The notes: generated by a model from the sequence alone, not told the origin. A stretch of DNA of 64,000 bases from Paenibacillus antibioticophila (GCF_000455265.1 NZ_HG005139.1:611773-675772), one strand, 5' to 3'; counted from the stretch's first letter, positions 16,857 to 26,320 are shown. Translations and numbers: made by a program.

Positions 16857-17900
16857 TTGGACAAAATTGGTATAAAGGATATCGCACTACGCGCCAATGT
16901 ATCTACGGCCACCGTGTCATATGTGTTAAATGGCACCCGTAATGTGAGGCCTAAGACAAAAGAAAGGGTCATGAAGGTAATTGAGGAGCTCAATTACAGA
17001 CCTAATGATATTGCTAAAAGCTTGAAAAGTAAACGTACCAATACCATTGGTGTCATCGCCGAGGACATCACTGTATTTAATGTTCCAGAAATAATTGATG
17101 GAATAAACGAATATGCCGAGCAGAACGACATGCACATCTTATTAACGAATCTTCGCTTGCAAAAAAGAGTGGGCTATAATTACACGGATACTGATAATTA
17201 CCGCCAGCATGCTCAAGATGCCGTGTCTAATCTTCTCTCCAAGCAGGTCGAGGGAATTATCTATATCGGTGTACACACACGTGATTTATCCGGTCTTGTT
17301 AATACGTATGATAAGCCGATTGTGTACACCTATTGCTATGCTCAGCATGCGTGCTCCATACAATATAATGATGAACAAGCTTCGTATGATGCTATAAAAT
17401 ATTTGGTAAGCAAAGGACATTCACGGATAGCAATCATTAGCGGCCTGATGGACTCGCTTCCGTCCCGGCTGCGGTTTAACGGGTATTTCAAAGCGTTGAC
17501 AGATTATCAACTGGAGTTTGATCCTCAATTTATTAAGGTTGGCGATTGGGGACTGGATTCAGGATATCAGCTAGCGTACGAGCTTATTCAACTGCCTGAT
17601 CCGCCAACAGCGATCCTCATTATGAATGATTTGATGGCAGCAGGTGCTTTGAAAGCAGCGGCTGCCATGGGGATTTCCATTCCGGAGGATTTGTCTATTA
17701 TCGGATTTGACAATCGGGAGTTTAGCAACTATTTGAGTCCAAGAATTACGACAATGGATCTGCCCCTGCATGATATGGGGATACTCTCCATGAAAGCTCT
17801 CACCAATTTGATTCGTGGCGAGGAGCAGCCATTGGATATGATACCACTATGCCATTTGGTAGAGAGGGAATCGGTTAGTGAGCCCAGAAAATCAACTTAG
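16857..17900 (+). CDS. LacI family transcriptional regulator
   Basis: A 347-residue repressor. The helix-turn-helix and hinge (IKDIALRANVSTATVSYVLN, then KSLKSKRTNTIGVIAEDI) precede a periplasmic-binding-like sensor domain (HSRIAIISGLMDSLPSRLRF, PTAILIMNDLMAAGALKAA, DLSIIGFDNREFSNYLSPRI). Start is TTG with AAAGGATG upstream. A core AAACGTTT operator sits just before its start, and matching sites precede the convergent glycosidase gene and the ABC importer, so it very likely controls all three. The inducer is probably a sugar handled by these genes, identity unknown. Confidence 0.93.
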   Translation: MDKIGIKDIALRANVSTATVSYVLNGTRNVRPKTKERVMKVIEELNYRPNDIAKSLKSKRTNTIGVIAEDITVFNVPEIIDGINEYAEQNDMHILLTNLRLQKRVGYNYTDTDNYRQHAQDAVSNLLSKQVEGIIYIGVHTRDLSGLVNTYDKPIVYTYCYAQHACSIQYNDEQASYDAIKYLVSKGHSRIAIISGLMDSLPSRLRFNGYFKALTDYQLEFDPQFIKVGDWGLDSGYQLAYELIQLPDPPTAILIMNDLMAAGALKAAAAMGISIPEDLSIIGFDNREFSNYLSPRITTMDLPLHDMGILSMKALTNLIRGEEQPLDMIPLCHLVERESVSEPRKST

Positions 17901-20314
17901 GGGATGGGGTGAAACTTGCCATCTGCATAATACACGCTTTTGGTAATCTTTCCTTCAGTAACATAAGTGAGGTTGTTCTCCCACATGACAAATCTTGAAG
18001 GATACGCGGCATAGCTGGTTATTTTCCACCCTGTATCAAGGGACTCAAGATAACCATTCACGCATCTTAGCTCACCGCCCTGATCACGGTACAAATAGGT
18101 AGTCCTGCCAAAGCCCAGCATATAGGCGACGAGTTCCTCTCCCATATCCCAATCATCACTTTCAATCCCTGCAAAGAGCCTGTGAAATAGAGGATCACTT
18201 GATGTTTTAAAGATAGATTGTCCGAACCGATTTCGGGATAATTTGGGCATATTCAGGTTTGGAGCAGCAATGCTGTAAGTGGAGGCCGCCTCACCGGGCT
18301 TTAGTCTGCGTTTTGTAGAGAGCACATTCCAATCATAGCAATTGAACATGGCCATCGTGCTTCGATAGCCAGCTTCCAGCAAAGCAACGTTGCCAAGGAC
18401 TTCGTAAGTAGATCTTGCAGCGCCAGCTACCAATCCGCCCCAAAGAGAATGTGTCATAAAAGACAGTGCTTCCCACCACCGGTCAGGTGCATTTGCCCTG
18501 TAATCATTACTAAATCCAATATTGGCAATGAGTAATTCAGCATATAATGCAGCCTCGTTCTTGAAACCTGCCAAGCACAACGCCTCCGAGGTAGGACCAA
18601 ATCCGGCATTGTCATAGAAATGCTCGGTGACAGCACCCTGATATCCTTGCGCCCCCTTCTTCAGTCCCTTTACAAACTGTAGCCACAGGTCATTTAGAGA
18701 CTCATACCATTTGAACAGCTTCTTTGCCTTCAAATCCTGTAATAAGTCAGCGATATAGAGGATAAAGACGCCAACAAGTTGAGACTCTTCTTTTTCGCGT
18801 GCATTTGCGTGGAAATCCGGATTCAATCTCATGCACATGACTTGGGCCGCCTGTATTAAATAGGACTCTGAATCGGCGCAGGCAAGCAGGGAATCGTCAA
18901 AGCAGGATAATAAATAGTAAACATGAGCAATGTAGTCGAAATCATAAATACGGTAAAAGGAGCCGTACAATGCTCTTGGCTCACTTAAATTTCCATCCTT
19001 GAACCAATGTTGACTCATGTCGAGAACGGCTGACAGCTCCACCTTCCTGATTTGTTCTTGAATCGGGTTGGATAGCAGATTATTCATCAAAATAAAAGCA
19101 AGCTTGCCTAAGGATTCTCCCTGATTTGATAACGGTAGAAAAGCATGAGGGCGTAGTGAATTCAAGTTGGAGTTATAGCTGTTAAGGCACAACCAATCAG
19201 CTCTTTTCAGAAGTATCTTGCTAATGGGCTCTAACACATTCCCTACCAGCACATCCGTCTTTCCATTCTCAAGGGTGGCCGAAACCTTGAATTCTCCGGC
19301 GGATGGGATAGGCAGTATAGCAAATAAGCGCTTAACGTTTCCTTCTGAGATCGATTTGAACTCGTTAGTGATTTCAATCTCATCCACCTTCTGAGTGTTT
19401 GCCGATGCTGTCTGAATTGTAATGGATGTAAAGGATTTGTTATCAGGAGGTGTTACTTCCGCCATAAATTTGCCTTCTGTCGTAATTACTGAGGAATACT
19501 TCCAATAAGGATGTCCGTAATGCTGTGCTTTCTTGTAAAAGTCCTCTTGATCCTGAAAAGGGCTAAATACGAAGGACCACTTTTTTTGAGCTCTTGGCTC
19601 AAGGATAAGAGGTGCATAATCTCCGCTATAAATCCAGTCATTCTCAGCCGACCCTTCCATAGAGCTCCCATCCTCTACGAAGGATAACCGGTGATACAAC
19701 AGTCCGTCCAAGGAAGGTGAGACTTGATCCAAAAAACGGTTCTCGTAGATGCAATGGGTCCCGAAGGCTGCAACACGCTCGCCAGTGCTGTAAATCCCCA
19801 GATGGGGGGCCTCGTTGCTTCTTCGTATAGCAGCAAACTTTGAAAAGTCTCCGCCCAAGTGAGGGAATAGAGCACATGAATGCTTCATGTTTCTCAATAC
19901 ATTCGTGTCGCGAAACATGATATAGGCCAAAGAGAACCAACAATGAAATCCGTTCACTGTGATTGAGGAGTCCTGCAGATTTGAACACTGGATGGTCCAG
20001 TGCAGCTCTCCGGCTTTATCCAGAAGATACTCGTATTGCACAGCAAATGTTGAATGCAAGAAGCGGACAGTTGCAGCCTGCTTCTCTATAATTTGAAGCT
20101 GGGTCTCTAAGGCGGCGCTTTCAATCCATTCACCATTTACAACCGCACTCCAATGGCCAAAGCGCTTATCCTGATCACTGTAACCTGATTCCTCCACATA
20201 CTCTCCATCAATGACCCAATTCATATTTGAAGGATCATTACGCATGAGCAAGGACTCTACCGTGCCTTGGGAGGAAATCATCAATTTGAAGGTATCATTA
20301 CGAATCAGCTCCAA
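17897..20314 (-). CDS. large probable carbohydrate-active enzyme (DUF5695-like)
   Basis: An 805-residue protein with no signal peptide, so intracellular. An N-terminal beta-sandwich-like half (LIRNDTFKLMISSQGTVESL, MNWVIDGEYVEE) leads into a helical half with aromatic and acidic motifs (PDRWWEALSFMTHSLWGGLV, EHFYDNAGFGPTSEALCLAG) like those of (alpha/alpha)6-barrel glycosidases. It resembles the DUF5695 group as I remember it. I cannot name catalytic residues. TTG start with AGGGGTGA upstream; an operator TAAACGTTTA lies 20 bp upstream. It converges with the LacI gene, overlapping it by 4 bp at the stops. It probably processes the sugar imported by the ABC system. Confidence 0.65.
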   Translation of the reverse strand: MELIRNDTFKLMISSQGTVESLLMRNDPSNMNWVIDGEYVEESGYSDQDKRFGHWSAVVNGEWIESAALETQLQIIEKQAATVRFLHSTFAVQYEYLLDKAGELHWTIQCSNLQDSSITVNGFHCWFSLAYIMFRDTNVLRNMKHSCALFPHLGGDFSKFAAIRRSNEAPHLGIYSTGERVAAFGTHCIYENRFLDQVSPSLDGLLYHRLSFVEDGSSMEGSAENDWIYSGDYAPLILEPRAQKKWSFVFSPFQDQEDFYKKAQHYGHPYWKYSSVITTEGKFMAEVTPPDNKSFTSITIQTASANTQKVDEIEITNEFKSISEGNVKRLFAILPIPSAGEFKVSATLENGKTDVLVGNVLEPISKILLKRADWLCLNSYNSNLNSLRPHAFLPLSNQGESLGKLAFILMNNLLSNPIQEQIRKVELSAVLDMSQHWFKDGNLSEPRALYGSFYRIYDFDYIAHVYYLLSCFDDSLLACADSESYLIQAAQVMCMRLNPDFHANAREKEESQLVGVFILYIADLLQDLKAKKLFKWYESLNDLWLQFVKGLKKGAQGYQGAVTEHFYDNAGFGPTSEALCLAGFKNEAALYAELLIANIGFSNDYRANAPDRWWEALSFMTHSLWGGLVAGAARSTYEVLGNVALLEAGYRSTMAMFNCYDWNVLSTKRRLKPGEAASTYSIAAPNLNMPKLSRNRFGQSIFKTSSDPLFHRLFAGIESDDWDMGEELVAYMLGFGRTTYLYRDQGGELRCVNGYLESLDTGWKITSYAAYPSRFVMWENNLTYVTEGKITKSVYYADGKFHPIP

Positions 20315-20333
20315 GTTCTCACCCCTAAAAATC

Positions 20334-20343
20334 TAAACGTTTA
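20334..20343. promoter_or_regulatory. LacI-type operator, copy 2 (glycosidase gene)
   Basis: TAAACGTTTA, a perfect 10-bp palindrome, 20 bp before the TTG start of the minus-strand gene ending at 20314 and identical to the copy at 21472. Confidence 0.8.
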
Positions 20344-20391
20344 AATTCAATTTCGATCTTATCATAGTAAAAGATGTACCAGCAAGGCTTT

Positions 20392-21282
20392 TCATTTTTC
20401 CATATTTCTTTTTTTCCGAAAGGTGGATGGTGAATCGTATTGCTTCTGGGCGAATACGGAGGAGAAGTATCCTGGATTACTGAACCCAACCTCATCGGCT
20501 ATACGGGCAATCGACCAGTCCGTTTGAATGAGCAGCTTCTTCGCTTCCTCGATCCGATAGTGCATCAGGTAGTCGATCGGTGTCACCCCATAAACCTTGA
20601 GCATACACTTGGCCAAATAATTGGGATGGTAATTAAATTTTTCCTGCAGCACGGAATTAGTGATTTTTGAGGTGAAGTTTTGAGTGATAAATAATTCAAT
20701 TTTCTCAGCGAGTTGGATGGCAGTCGAACTAGTTGAAGGTCTTGAATCCTGAGTGAGACTTTGCATAAAAATCTGAAAGGCAGTCTGCTTCTTCCAATTT
20801 CGAAGGGCGCAGGGGTCCTTGTCCAAGGAATTTAACTCGGCAAGATCGCTAATCGACTTACGTGACAATTTTATTTTTTTCGGTAAAAAAAAGGAGCATA
20901 TCTCGGAGTGGCACAGGTAAGCTTGTTCCCTGTGCCGCTCGAATAGTGCAGCTTGATTCTCAAGGCACTCATGAATACTGCTCACTTCACTCCAGGCTCC
21001 TGCTGTTTGAAAATGAATCCAGTTAATTTCGGTCTCTTCCTCACAAGGGGCCGTACCAAAGTGATGTGCATCCGGGCGTAAAATAATGGCCTCATCCTTA
21101 TGTAATATCCAATCCTGATTATTCTCTCCTATGGATAATGTCCCCTTGGTGACAATAATAATATCAAATACGTCTATAGATTGACGACTTAAATGACGTT
21201 CTCCAGGCAAAAAAGTATGTGTTCCATTCTCAATAAAATAAGGAGTGGGGGGACTCACAAAGTGCATTATTAACTCAGGCAT
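20392..21282 (-). CDS. AraC family transcriptional regulator
   Basis: A 296-residue regulator. The N-terminal cupin-like sensor (FDIIIVTKGTLSIGENNQDW, EAIILRPDAHHFG) is followed by a C-terminal AraC DNA-binding domain with two helix-turn-helix motifs (NYHPNYLAKCMLKVYGVTP, IARIADEVGFSNPGYFSSVF). The frame opens at 21303, but the ATG at 21282 is preceded by GTGAGGG and gives MPELIMHFVS. It lies between the glycosidase and the importer and is probably a second, activating input to the sugar locus. Confidence 0.88.
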   Translation of the reverse strand: MPELIMHFVSPPTPYFIENGTHTFLPGERHLSRQSIDVFDIIIVTKGTLSIGENNQDWILHKDEAIILRPDAHHFGTAPCEEETEINWIHFQTAGAWSEVSSIHECLENQAALFERHREQAYLCHSEICSFFLPKKIKLSRKSISDLAELNSLDKDPCALRNWKKQTAFQIFMQSLTQDSRPSTSSTAIQLAEKIELFITQNFTSKITNSVLQEKFNYHPNYLAKCMLKVYGVTPIDYLMHYRIEEAKKLLIQTDWSIARIADEVGFSNPGYFSSVFAQKQYDSPSTFRKKRNMEK

Positions 21283-21431
21283 GGCCGCAACCCTCACTTT
21301 CATCCATAAAAGACAACGCTACCATAACTATATAAGATGCATATAAAAAAATCAAAAACTCACTTTTTCATGGAATTCTAAAACCTAATGGTTGAAATAG
21401 TAAAAAAACAGGTTGAAATATTATATTTTAT

Positions 21432-21459
21432 TTGGAGATTTCTCATGGCACAATATAAC
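21432..21459 (+). promoter_or_regulatory. promoter of the ABC sugar importer
   Basis: TTGGAG at 21432-21437 and TATAAC at 21454-21459, 16-bp spacer, 12 bp upstream of an operator. Confidence 0.55.
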
Positions 21460-21471
21460 TGAATCATTTTC

Positions 21472-21481
21472 TAAACGTTTA
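21472..21481. promoter_or_regulatory. LacI-type operator, copy 3 (ABC importer)
   Basis: TAAACGTTTA lies just downstream of the -10 box, in a position that would block transcription when bound. The 90-bp leader after it holds no other signal that I recognise. Confidence 0.8.
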
Positions 21482-21563
21482 ACTATAAATCCTGCCATTT
21501 GAAGGATGAGGTATAACGCTTAGGCAAATTATTCAATCACTGTTTGAAGGGGGATTGGGGTCA

Positions 21564-22964
21564 ATGAAAACAGGAAAAAGATTGGGAATAGGCCTTCTAT
21601 TGGTTACATTGGTGTTGAGTGCCATAGGTTGTGCGAACGGCGGAACAAACACTGCATCGCCGGGTTCGGATACTGCTAACACACCTGGTGAGTCATCTTC
21701 CAAGACGGAAAAGGTAAAGATTATTTATTCCATGTGGGGAAGTGCTGAGGAAGGCAAGACGACTCAGGCAGTGGCAGATAAGTTTAATGCTTCTCAGGAT
21801 AGAATTGAAGTTGAGGTACAAGCAATTCCTTGGGAAAACTACATGACAAAATTGAATACGCTTGCAACAGCTGGCCAGTTGCCAGACACAGGGATGCTCC
21901 AGGAGGGCGGTGTCATTCAATGGTCCTCTGAGGGCATGCTGAATGACGTAAGCTCTATGTATGAGGGAAGCGACAGCAAGCCTTTGGATAGCCTGGCCTA
22001 CAAATATCAAGGCAACACCGTAGCTTATGCGGCAGCCAATGAAATCCTGCTGCTCTATTACAACAAGGATATGTTTGATGAAGCAAAGGTCCCCTATCCT
22101 CCTTCCTCATTGGATCAAGCATGGACATGGGATGAGTTTGTAGAGACAGCTAAGAAATTGACCGTTGACAAGAATGGCAAGCACCCTGGTGAGGATGGCT
22201 TTGATTCACAGAGTATTGTTCAGTATGGGGCTTCCGTTGAGAATCTTCCATGGCAGCTAGAAACCTGGGCATTAAGCAATGGAGGGGGCTTCTACTCCGA
22301 TGAAGGCACAGAGGTTAGAATCGGGGAGGATGCCAGCATTGAAGCCATTCAGAAAGTGGCTGATCTGTACTTGAAGGATCATGTTGCACCCTTGTCTGTT
22401 GGACAGACGGATGATGGCATTCAGCGAACCATTATTGCAGGTACGGTCGCCATGGCAACAAATGGTCAGTGGAATGTAGGAACCAGCTTGAATACAGCCA
22501 AGGAAGAAGGGCTGAACTACGGCGTGGCTGTATTGCCTTACATGAAGGAAAAGGTAACACTCAATACTGGGGGCGCTAATGTCGTCTTCTCCCAGACCAA
22601 GCACCCGGAAGAGGCTATGGAATGGCTGAAATGGTACAACTCTGAGGAAAATAACTGGGCACTTATCTCATCTGGTATTTGGATGCCAACGCTAGACAAG
22701 TGGTACAAGGATGAAGCACTTACACGCAAATGGGTAGAGAATCCAAACTTTCCTCCGTATGAAGAATATAAGTCTGCTGTGGTTGACTACGCGCAATCCT
22801 CTGCAGCCCGACCTGCTGCTTGGTTCTACACCAATTACACCTCGGAGTTCAACACGCTGCTCGGTTCTATTCTAGGTGATGTCTGGACAGGAAAAACAAC
22901 GGCTAATGATGCAATCTCCAAAAATCTGGATGCTTTGAAAGCTGCTAATAAAGGCACCAATTAA
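21564..22964 (+). CDS. ABC transporter sugar-binding lipoprotein
   Basis: A 466-residue extracellular solute-binding protein of the family 1 (MalE/MsmE-like) type. The signal peptide ends in a lipobox (SAIGC, Cys23); a Thr/Ser/Pro/Gly linker follows, then the binding fold (KVKIIYSMWGSAEEGKTTQA, TAGQLPDTGMLQEGG, ILLLYYNKDMFDEAKVPYPP, NVVFSQTKHPEEAMEWLKW). Start chosen at ATG 21564 rather than TTG 21555, which abuts the AAGGGGG ribosome site. It is the first gene of the importer operon and is separated from the permeases by a hairpin. Confidence 0.93.
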   Translation: MKTGKRLGIGLLLVTLVLSAIGCANGGTNTASPGSDTANTPGESSSKTEKVKIIYSMWGSAEEGKTTQAVADKFNASQDRIEVEVQAIPWENYMTKLNTLATAGQLPDTGMLQEGGVIQWSSEGMLNDVSSMYEGSDSKPLDSLAYKYQGNTVAYAAANEILLLYYNKDMFDEAKVPYPPSSLDQAWTWDEFVETAKKLTVDKNGKHPGEDGFDSQSIVQYGASVENLPWQLETWALSNGGGFYSDEGTEVRIGEDASIEAIQKVADLYLKDHVAPLSVGQTDDGIQRTIIAGTVAMATNGQWNVGTSLNTAKEEGLNYGVAVLPYMKEKVTLNTGGANVVFSQTKHPEEAMEWLKWYNSEENNWALISSGIWMPTLDKWYKDEALTRKWVENPNFPPYEEYKSAVVDYAQSSAARPAAWFYTNYTSEFNTLLGSILGDVWTGKTTANDAISKNLDALKAANKGTN

Positions 22965-22974
22965 TAGGACAGGA

Positions 22975-23007
22975 GGGATGACCGCTGCATTGTCAGGCGG
23001 TCATCCC
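22975..23007 (+). other. intercistronic hairpin between binding protein and permease genes
   Basis: GGGATGACCGC pairs with GCGGTCATCCC around an 11-nt loop. No T run follows. Such hairpins often stabilise the upstream message, giving more binding protein than permease; that effect is inferred. Confidence 0.65.
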
Positions 23008-23032
23008 TTCAAGATGAGGTGGGGAGCGAAAA

Positions 23033-23956
23033 ATGGAAGTTATTAATAAACCTCAGAAGCGCCGTTCCCGTATTTATTCCAGCGAGGCACGAGTTGCTTA
23101 TATATGCTTGATTCCTGCTTTCTTGGGTTTATTCTTTCTGACGTACTTGCCTCTTGCAGGGGTAGTCGGAATCAGTCTGACCAACTGGACGGGGCTAAAA
23201 AGTCCCCAATTTGTAGGCCTGGATAATTATGTCAAGCTATTTACCACCGATCCTTATATTAAGGATTCCATCATTGCAACCATCTATTTTGCGGTATTGT
23301 CCGTAATCGGAAGCATGATTTATTCGCTGTTTATTGCCATGCTGCTAAATCGTAAAATTCCGGCGAGAGGATTTTTCAGAGCGATATTTTATGTGCCGTA
23401 TGTTTTGCCTGCTGTAGCGATCTACGTAGGTTGGTCGTGGCTTTATGAGGGGAATTTTGGGTTCTTTAACTATGTGCTTTCTGAATTGGGCTTGAACAAA
23501 ATTCTCTTTATTGCCGATTCCAGCTACGTCGTTCCCTCGCTCTCGCTGATCTCCATTTGGCTGGCGGGCAACCTGATTGTTATCTTTCTGGCCGGTCTTC
23601 AGAATGTTCCAGGCGTATATCATGAAGCGGCCGAGATGGATGGGGCGAATGGCTGGAAACGCTTCTGCCATATTACCTTGCCGTGTATGACGCCCATTAT
23701 TTTCTACAACCTGCTGCTAAGCTTGATTGCAAACCTTCAAGTGGTCACACCAGCGCTTGCGTTAACCAACGGCGGTCCCGGCAACTCAACCCGGTTTCTG
23801 ACTTATCTGATGTATGATCAGGCCTTTGTCAATTACAAGCTGGGCTACGCCAGTGCAACAACGGTAATCATCTTCGCTATTCTTGCAGTGTTTACAGTTG
23901 TGTTATTCAAGACGTCTAATTTCTGGATATACAATGAAGGAGGCGACGACAAGTGA
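23033..23956 (+). CDS. ABC sugar permease, MalF/UgpA type
   Basis: A 307-residue inner-membrane permease with six predicted helices and the EAA loop EAAEMDGANGWKRFCHITLP, which contacts the ATPase. GAGGTGGGGAGCGAAAA precedes the ATG. Its last codons overlap the next permease gene at GTGA (23953). No ATPase gene is present, as is common in Bacillales, where a shared MsmX-type ATPase serves many importers. Confidence 0.93.
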   Translation: MEVINKPQKRRSRIYSSEARVAYICLIPAFLGLFFLTYLPLAGVVGISLTNWTGLKSPQFVGLDNYVKLFTTDPYIKDSIIATIYFAVLSVIGSMIYSLFIAMLLNRKIPARGFFRAIFYVPYVLPAVAIYVGWSWLYEGNFGFFNYVLSELGLNKILFIADSSYVVPSLSLISIWLAGNLIVIFLAGLQNVPGVYHEAAEMDGANGWKRFCHITLPCMTPIIFYNLLLSLIANLQVVTPALALTNGGPGNSTRFLTYLMYDQAFVNYKLGYASATTVIIFAILAVFTVVLFKTSNFWIYNEGGDDK

Positions 23957-24822
23957 GCGTAGCAGCATACGGCAGACTAAGAAGCAAGAAACGCAGGAAC
24001 ATGGCGATGAATATCTTGACATTTGTCGTCGTCGTTATATTTGCCATGCTGGCATTCTTTCCGATTTGGTGGATTTTCCGTACATCGCTCATGAGCAATG
24101 CTGAAATTTATCAATATCCTCCATCACTTATACCGCAAAATTGGTTGTTCTCCAATTATACGAAGACATTGGAGGTATTTAAATTCTGGAAGTACCTGTG
24201 GAACACGATGATCATTATTGTGCCCTCTTGTCTGGCAGGCACATTCACGGCTACTTTATGCGGCTATGCCTTTGCGAGGCTGCGGTTTCGAGGGAAGCGG
24301 CTGATCTGGACACTTTGCATCGGGTCCATGCTCCTGCCCGCTATGGTAACGCTTATCCCTTTGTATATCGGCTGGACACGGGGACTTGGACTTAATGACA
24401 GTTATCTGCCGTTGATTCTGCCATTTTTTTGCGGTGGGGGTGCGTTCAATATATTTTTGATTCGCCAATTCATAATGTCTATTCCAAGAGAGCTGGATCA
24501 GGCAGGCACGATCGACGGTGCCGGATATTTCCGCATTCTGTTCAGTATCATTATGCCGGCAATCCGTCCAGCCATGATCGTGGTCGCGCTGTTTATTTTC
24601 ATCGGGTTATGGAACGATTTGCTTCAGCAAATGATTTATATTAATTCCAGTGATAAATTCACAATAGCACTGGGTCTGACGAACTTTAGAGGCCAGCTAA
24701 AAAGCGACTGGTCGCTAACCATGGCCGCTACATGCCTGTCCTTTGCTCCGGGCGTCATTTTTTACTTGATAGGTCAGAGATACTTCGTTGAGGGAATTAC
24801 CCTGACCGGCTTGAAGAACTAG
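23953..24822 (+). CDS. ABC sugar permease, MalG/UgpE type
   Basis: A 289-residue second permease with six helices and the EAA-type loop ELDQAGTIDGAGYFRILFSI followed by IMP. GTG start overlapping the previous stop by 4 bp, so translationally coupled. It forms the membrane channel with the MalF-type protein. Ends the importer operon; no clear terminator seen behind it. Confidence 0.93.
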   Translation: MSVAAYGRLRSKKRRNMAMNILTFVVVVIFAMLAFFPIWWIFRTSLMSNAEIYQYPPSLIPQNWLFSNYTKTLEVFKFWKYLWNTMIIIVPSCLAGTFTATLCGYAFARLRFRGKRLIWTLCIGSMLLPAMVTLIPLYIGWTRGLGLNDSYLPLILPFFCGGGAFNIFLIRQFIMSIPRELDQAGTIDGAGYFRILFSIIMPAIRPAMIVVALFIFIGLWNDLLQQMIYINSSDKFTIALGLTNFRGQLKSDWSLTMAATCLSFAPGVIFYLIGQRYFVEGITLTGLKN

Positions 24823-24876
24823 TTCAGTCGAAGCTCAAGCAATCCAGTGCATTGTTGTCCTTGATACTGGCAGGGG

Positions 24877-25761
24877 TCAGGCCCCGTATTGATCAAGTTT
24901 AATTTTCAGCTCCAGGCGATCCAACAGGAGGATCAATGTATCAGTATGAATTCCAAGCTTCAAGTCATCGGATTGAAATGGTTCAAGCTCTTCGATATCG
25001 CAGATAATCCGGGATAATTCTTTGCTGATTATTGCCGATTCTTTGCCTTTTAGAAGTTTGTTTTTATGTCGGTACAGGCTAGGCTCCAGTTGGTCAATAT
25101 GCTCATAGATGCCTTCCAATGTCTTGTATTGCTGAATAAGCGGGAGAGCCGACTTTTCACCAATCCCTGGGCAGCCAGGAATGTTATCGCTTTTATCACC
25201 AAGGAGTGCTTTGACATCTACCCATTGCTCCGGGCTGATTCCATAGTCCTGCTGAAAGTTATCCTTGGAATAGATTCGATCTCCTTGTTTGCCTGCAATA
25301 ATTTGTGAGGTGGTCTCACTTAAGAGTTGAAATAAATCATGGTCGTTGCTATAGATATAACACTCTCCATGGGACCATTTTTTCGAAATGGCTCCCATCA
25401 AGTCGTCTGCTTCATAGGGAGATAAAGAAATCTGATGAATACCTATGGATTGAGATACATCTCTGCAGGTCTCATATTGGTGAATCAACGGCTCAGGGAG
25501 TTCAAATCTTGTAGACTTGTAAAAGTCATATTTGAGCCTTCTGGCCGTTTCATTTCTTTTAACATCCCATACGACAGATAAGTGAGTAATTTTGTGATCT
25601 CTTATGAGATTGAAGATCTTCTGATAGAACACTCTTAATGCATTAACATAAACACCCTTGCTATTCATTAACTGCTCATTTGTTCTATTATAGGACGTAG
25701 CAAAGTAAGCTCTGCTAAGCAAATTGAATCCATCTATCAATAACAGCTTCTTTTCAGACAT
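24877..25761 (-). CDS. ypcP: 5'-3' exonuclease (YpcP/ExoR-like)
   Basis: A 294-residue FEN-type nuclease like the N-terminal domain of DNA polymerase I. Acidic metal-binding motifs are visible: LLLIDGFNLLSRAYF, SVVWDVKRNETARR, YEADDLMGAISKKW, IYSNDHDLFQLL, GDKSDNIPGCPGIGEKSA (helix-hairpin-helix). It would remove RNA primers or flaps. AAAGGA precedes the ATG. Monocistronic. Confidence 0.92.
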   Translation of the reverse strand: MSEKKLLLIDGFNLLSRAYFATSYNRTNEQLMNSKGVYVNALRVFYQKIFNLIRDHKITHLSVVWDVKRNETARRLKYDFYKSTRFELPEPLIHQYETCRDVSQSIGIHQISLSPYEADDLMGAISKKWSHGECYIYSNDHDLFQLLSETTSQIIAGKQGDRIYSKDNFQQDYGISPEQWVDVKALLGDKSDNIPGCPGIGEKSALPLIQQYKTLEGIYEHIDQLEPSLYRHKNKLLKGKESAIISKELSRIICDIEELEPFQSDDLKLGIHTDTLILLLDRLELKIKLDQYGA

Positions 25762-25792
25762 CGTTTTATCATATCCTTTATTTCAATTTATT

Positions 25793-26095
25793 TTAGTCTG
25801 TGAAATAGGCGTCCCCGACGACTTGAACCAGGAACAATCGAAGCTCTGACGCTTCCTCCTCATTCAGCTTGAAGACATGCTCAATATACCCTTCCTCATC
25901 CAGGTCATCACTTCCAAGGATGGCGCTCTTTCCGTTTTGCAAATCCGTCACCAGCTTCTTTCCGTAAAACCGGTTGGTGGAGGTAACCGCGAAGTCAAAG
26001 CGCTGCAAGGAAGGTCCGATGAAGGTTACGAATCGTGTGGATGTCTGTTCCGTGCTGTCGGATAAAAAATCCAATTCTTGTTCGGGTTCTGTCAT
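25793..26095 (-). CDS. DUF3055-like small protein
   Basis: A 100-residue cytoplasmic protein (STRFVTFIGPSLQRFDFAVT, NRFYGKKLVTDLQNGKSAIL, DDLDEEGYIEHVFKLNEEEA) resembling the DUF3055 family of Bacillales. The frame opens at 26149, but AGGAGG 7-8 bases before the ATG at 26095 fixes the start. It lies 31 bp upstream of the exonuclease gene on the same strand, so they may be co-transcribed. Function unknown. Confidence 0.75.
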   Translation of the reverse strand: MTEPEQELDFLSDSTEQTSTRFVTFIGPSLQRFDFAVTSTNRFYGKKLVTDLQNGKSAILGSDDLDEEGYIEHVFKLNEEEASELRLFLVQVVGDAYFTD

Positions 26096-26182
26096 CTCTA
26101 ATCCTCCTGTAAGGTATTCTCTTGTCATTATAACGAGTACATGAGTCAAGGAGCAATGGAAAGCAATAAAGATGAGGCCATA

Positions 26183-26210
26183 TTGACAGTTTGGATGAGC
26201 ATGGTATTAT
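26183..26210 (+). promoter_or_regulatory. strong sigma-A promoter upstream of an early terminator
   Basis: TTGACA at 26183-26188 and TATTAT at 26205-26210 with a 16-bp spacer. It points at the terminator at 26238 and the HRDC gene at 26321. Confidence 0.7.
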
Positions 26211-26237
26211 TAGAAATAACAGTATATGGTTACGGGG

Positions 26238-26276
26238 AAGCACCTCTCTTGAATATTCAAGAGGGGTGCTTTTTTT
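26238..26276 (+). terminator. strong terminator in the leader of the HRDC gene
   Basis: A 16-bp near-perfect stem (AAGCACCTCTCTTGAA with TTCAAGAGGGGTGCTT) and a run of seven T. No gene lies between the promoter at 26183 and this hairpin, and the upstream genes run on the other strand. Confidence 0.85.
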
Positions 26277-26320
26277 ATTTGCCCCTGATACCGTAGCTGA
26301 ACTTGAAGGAGGGATTATTT

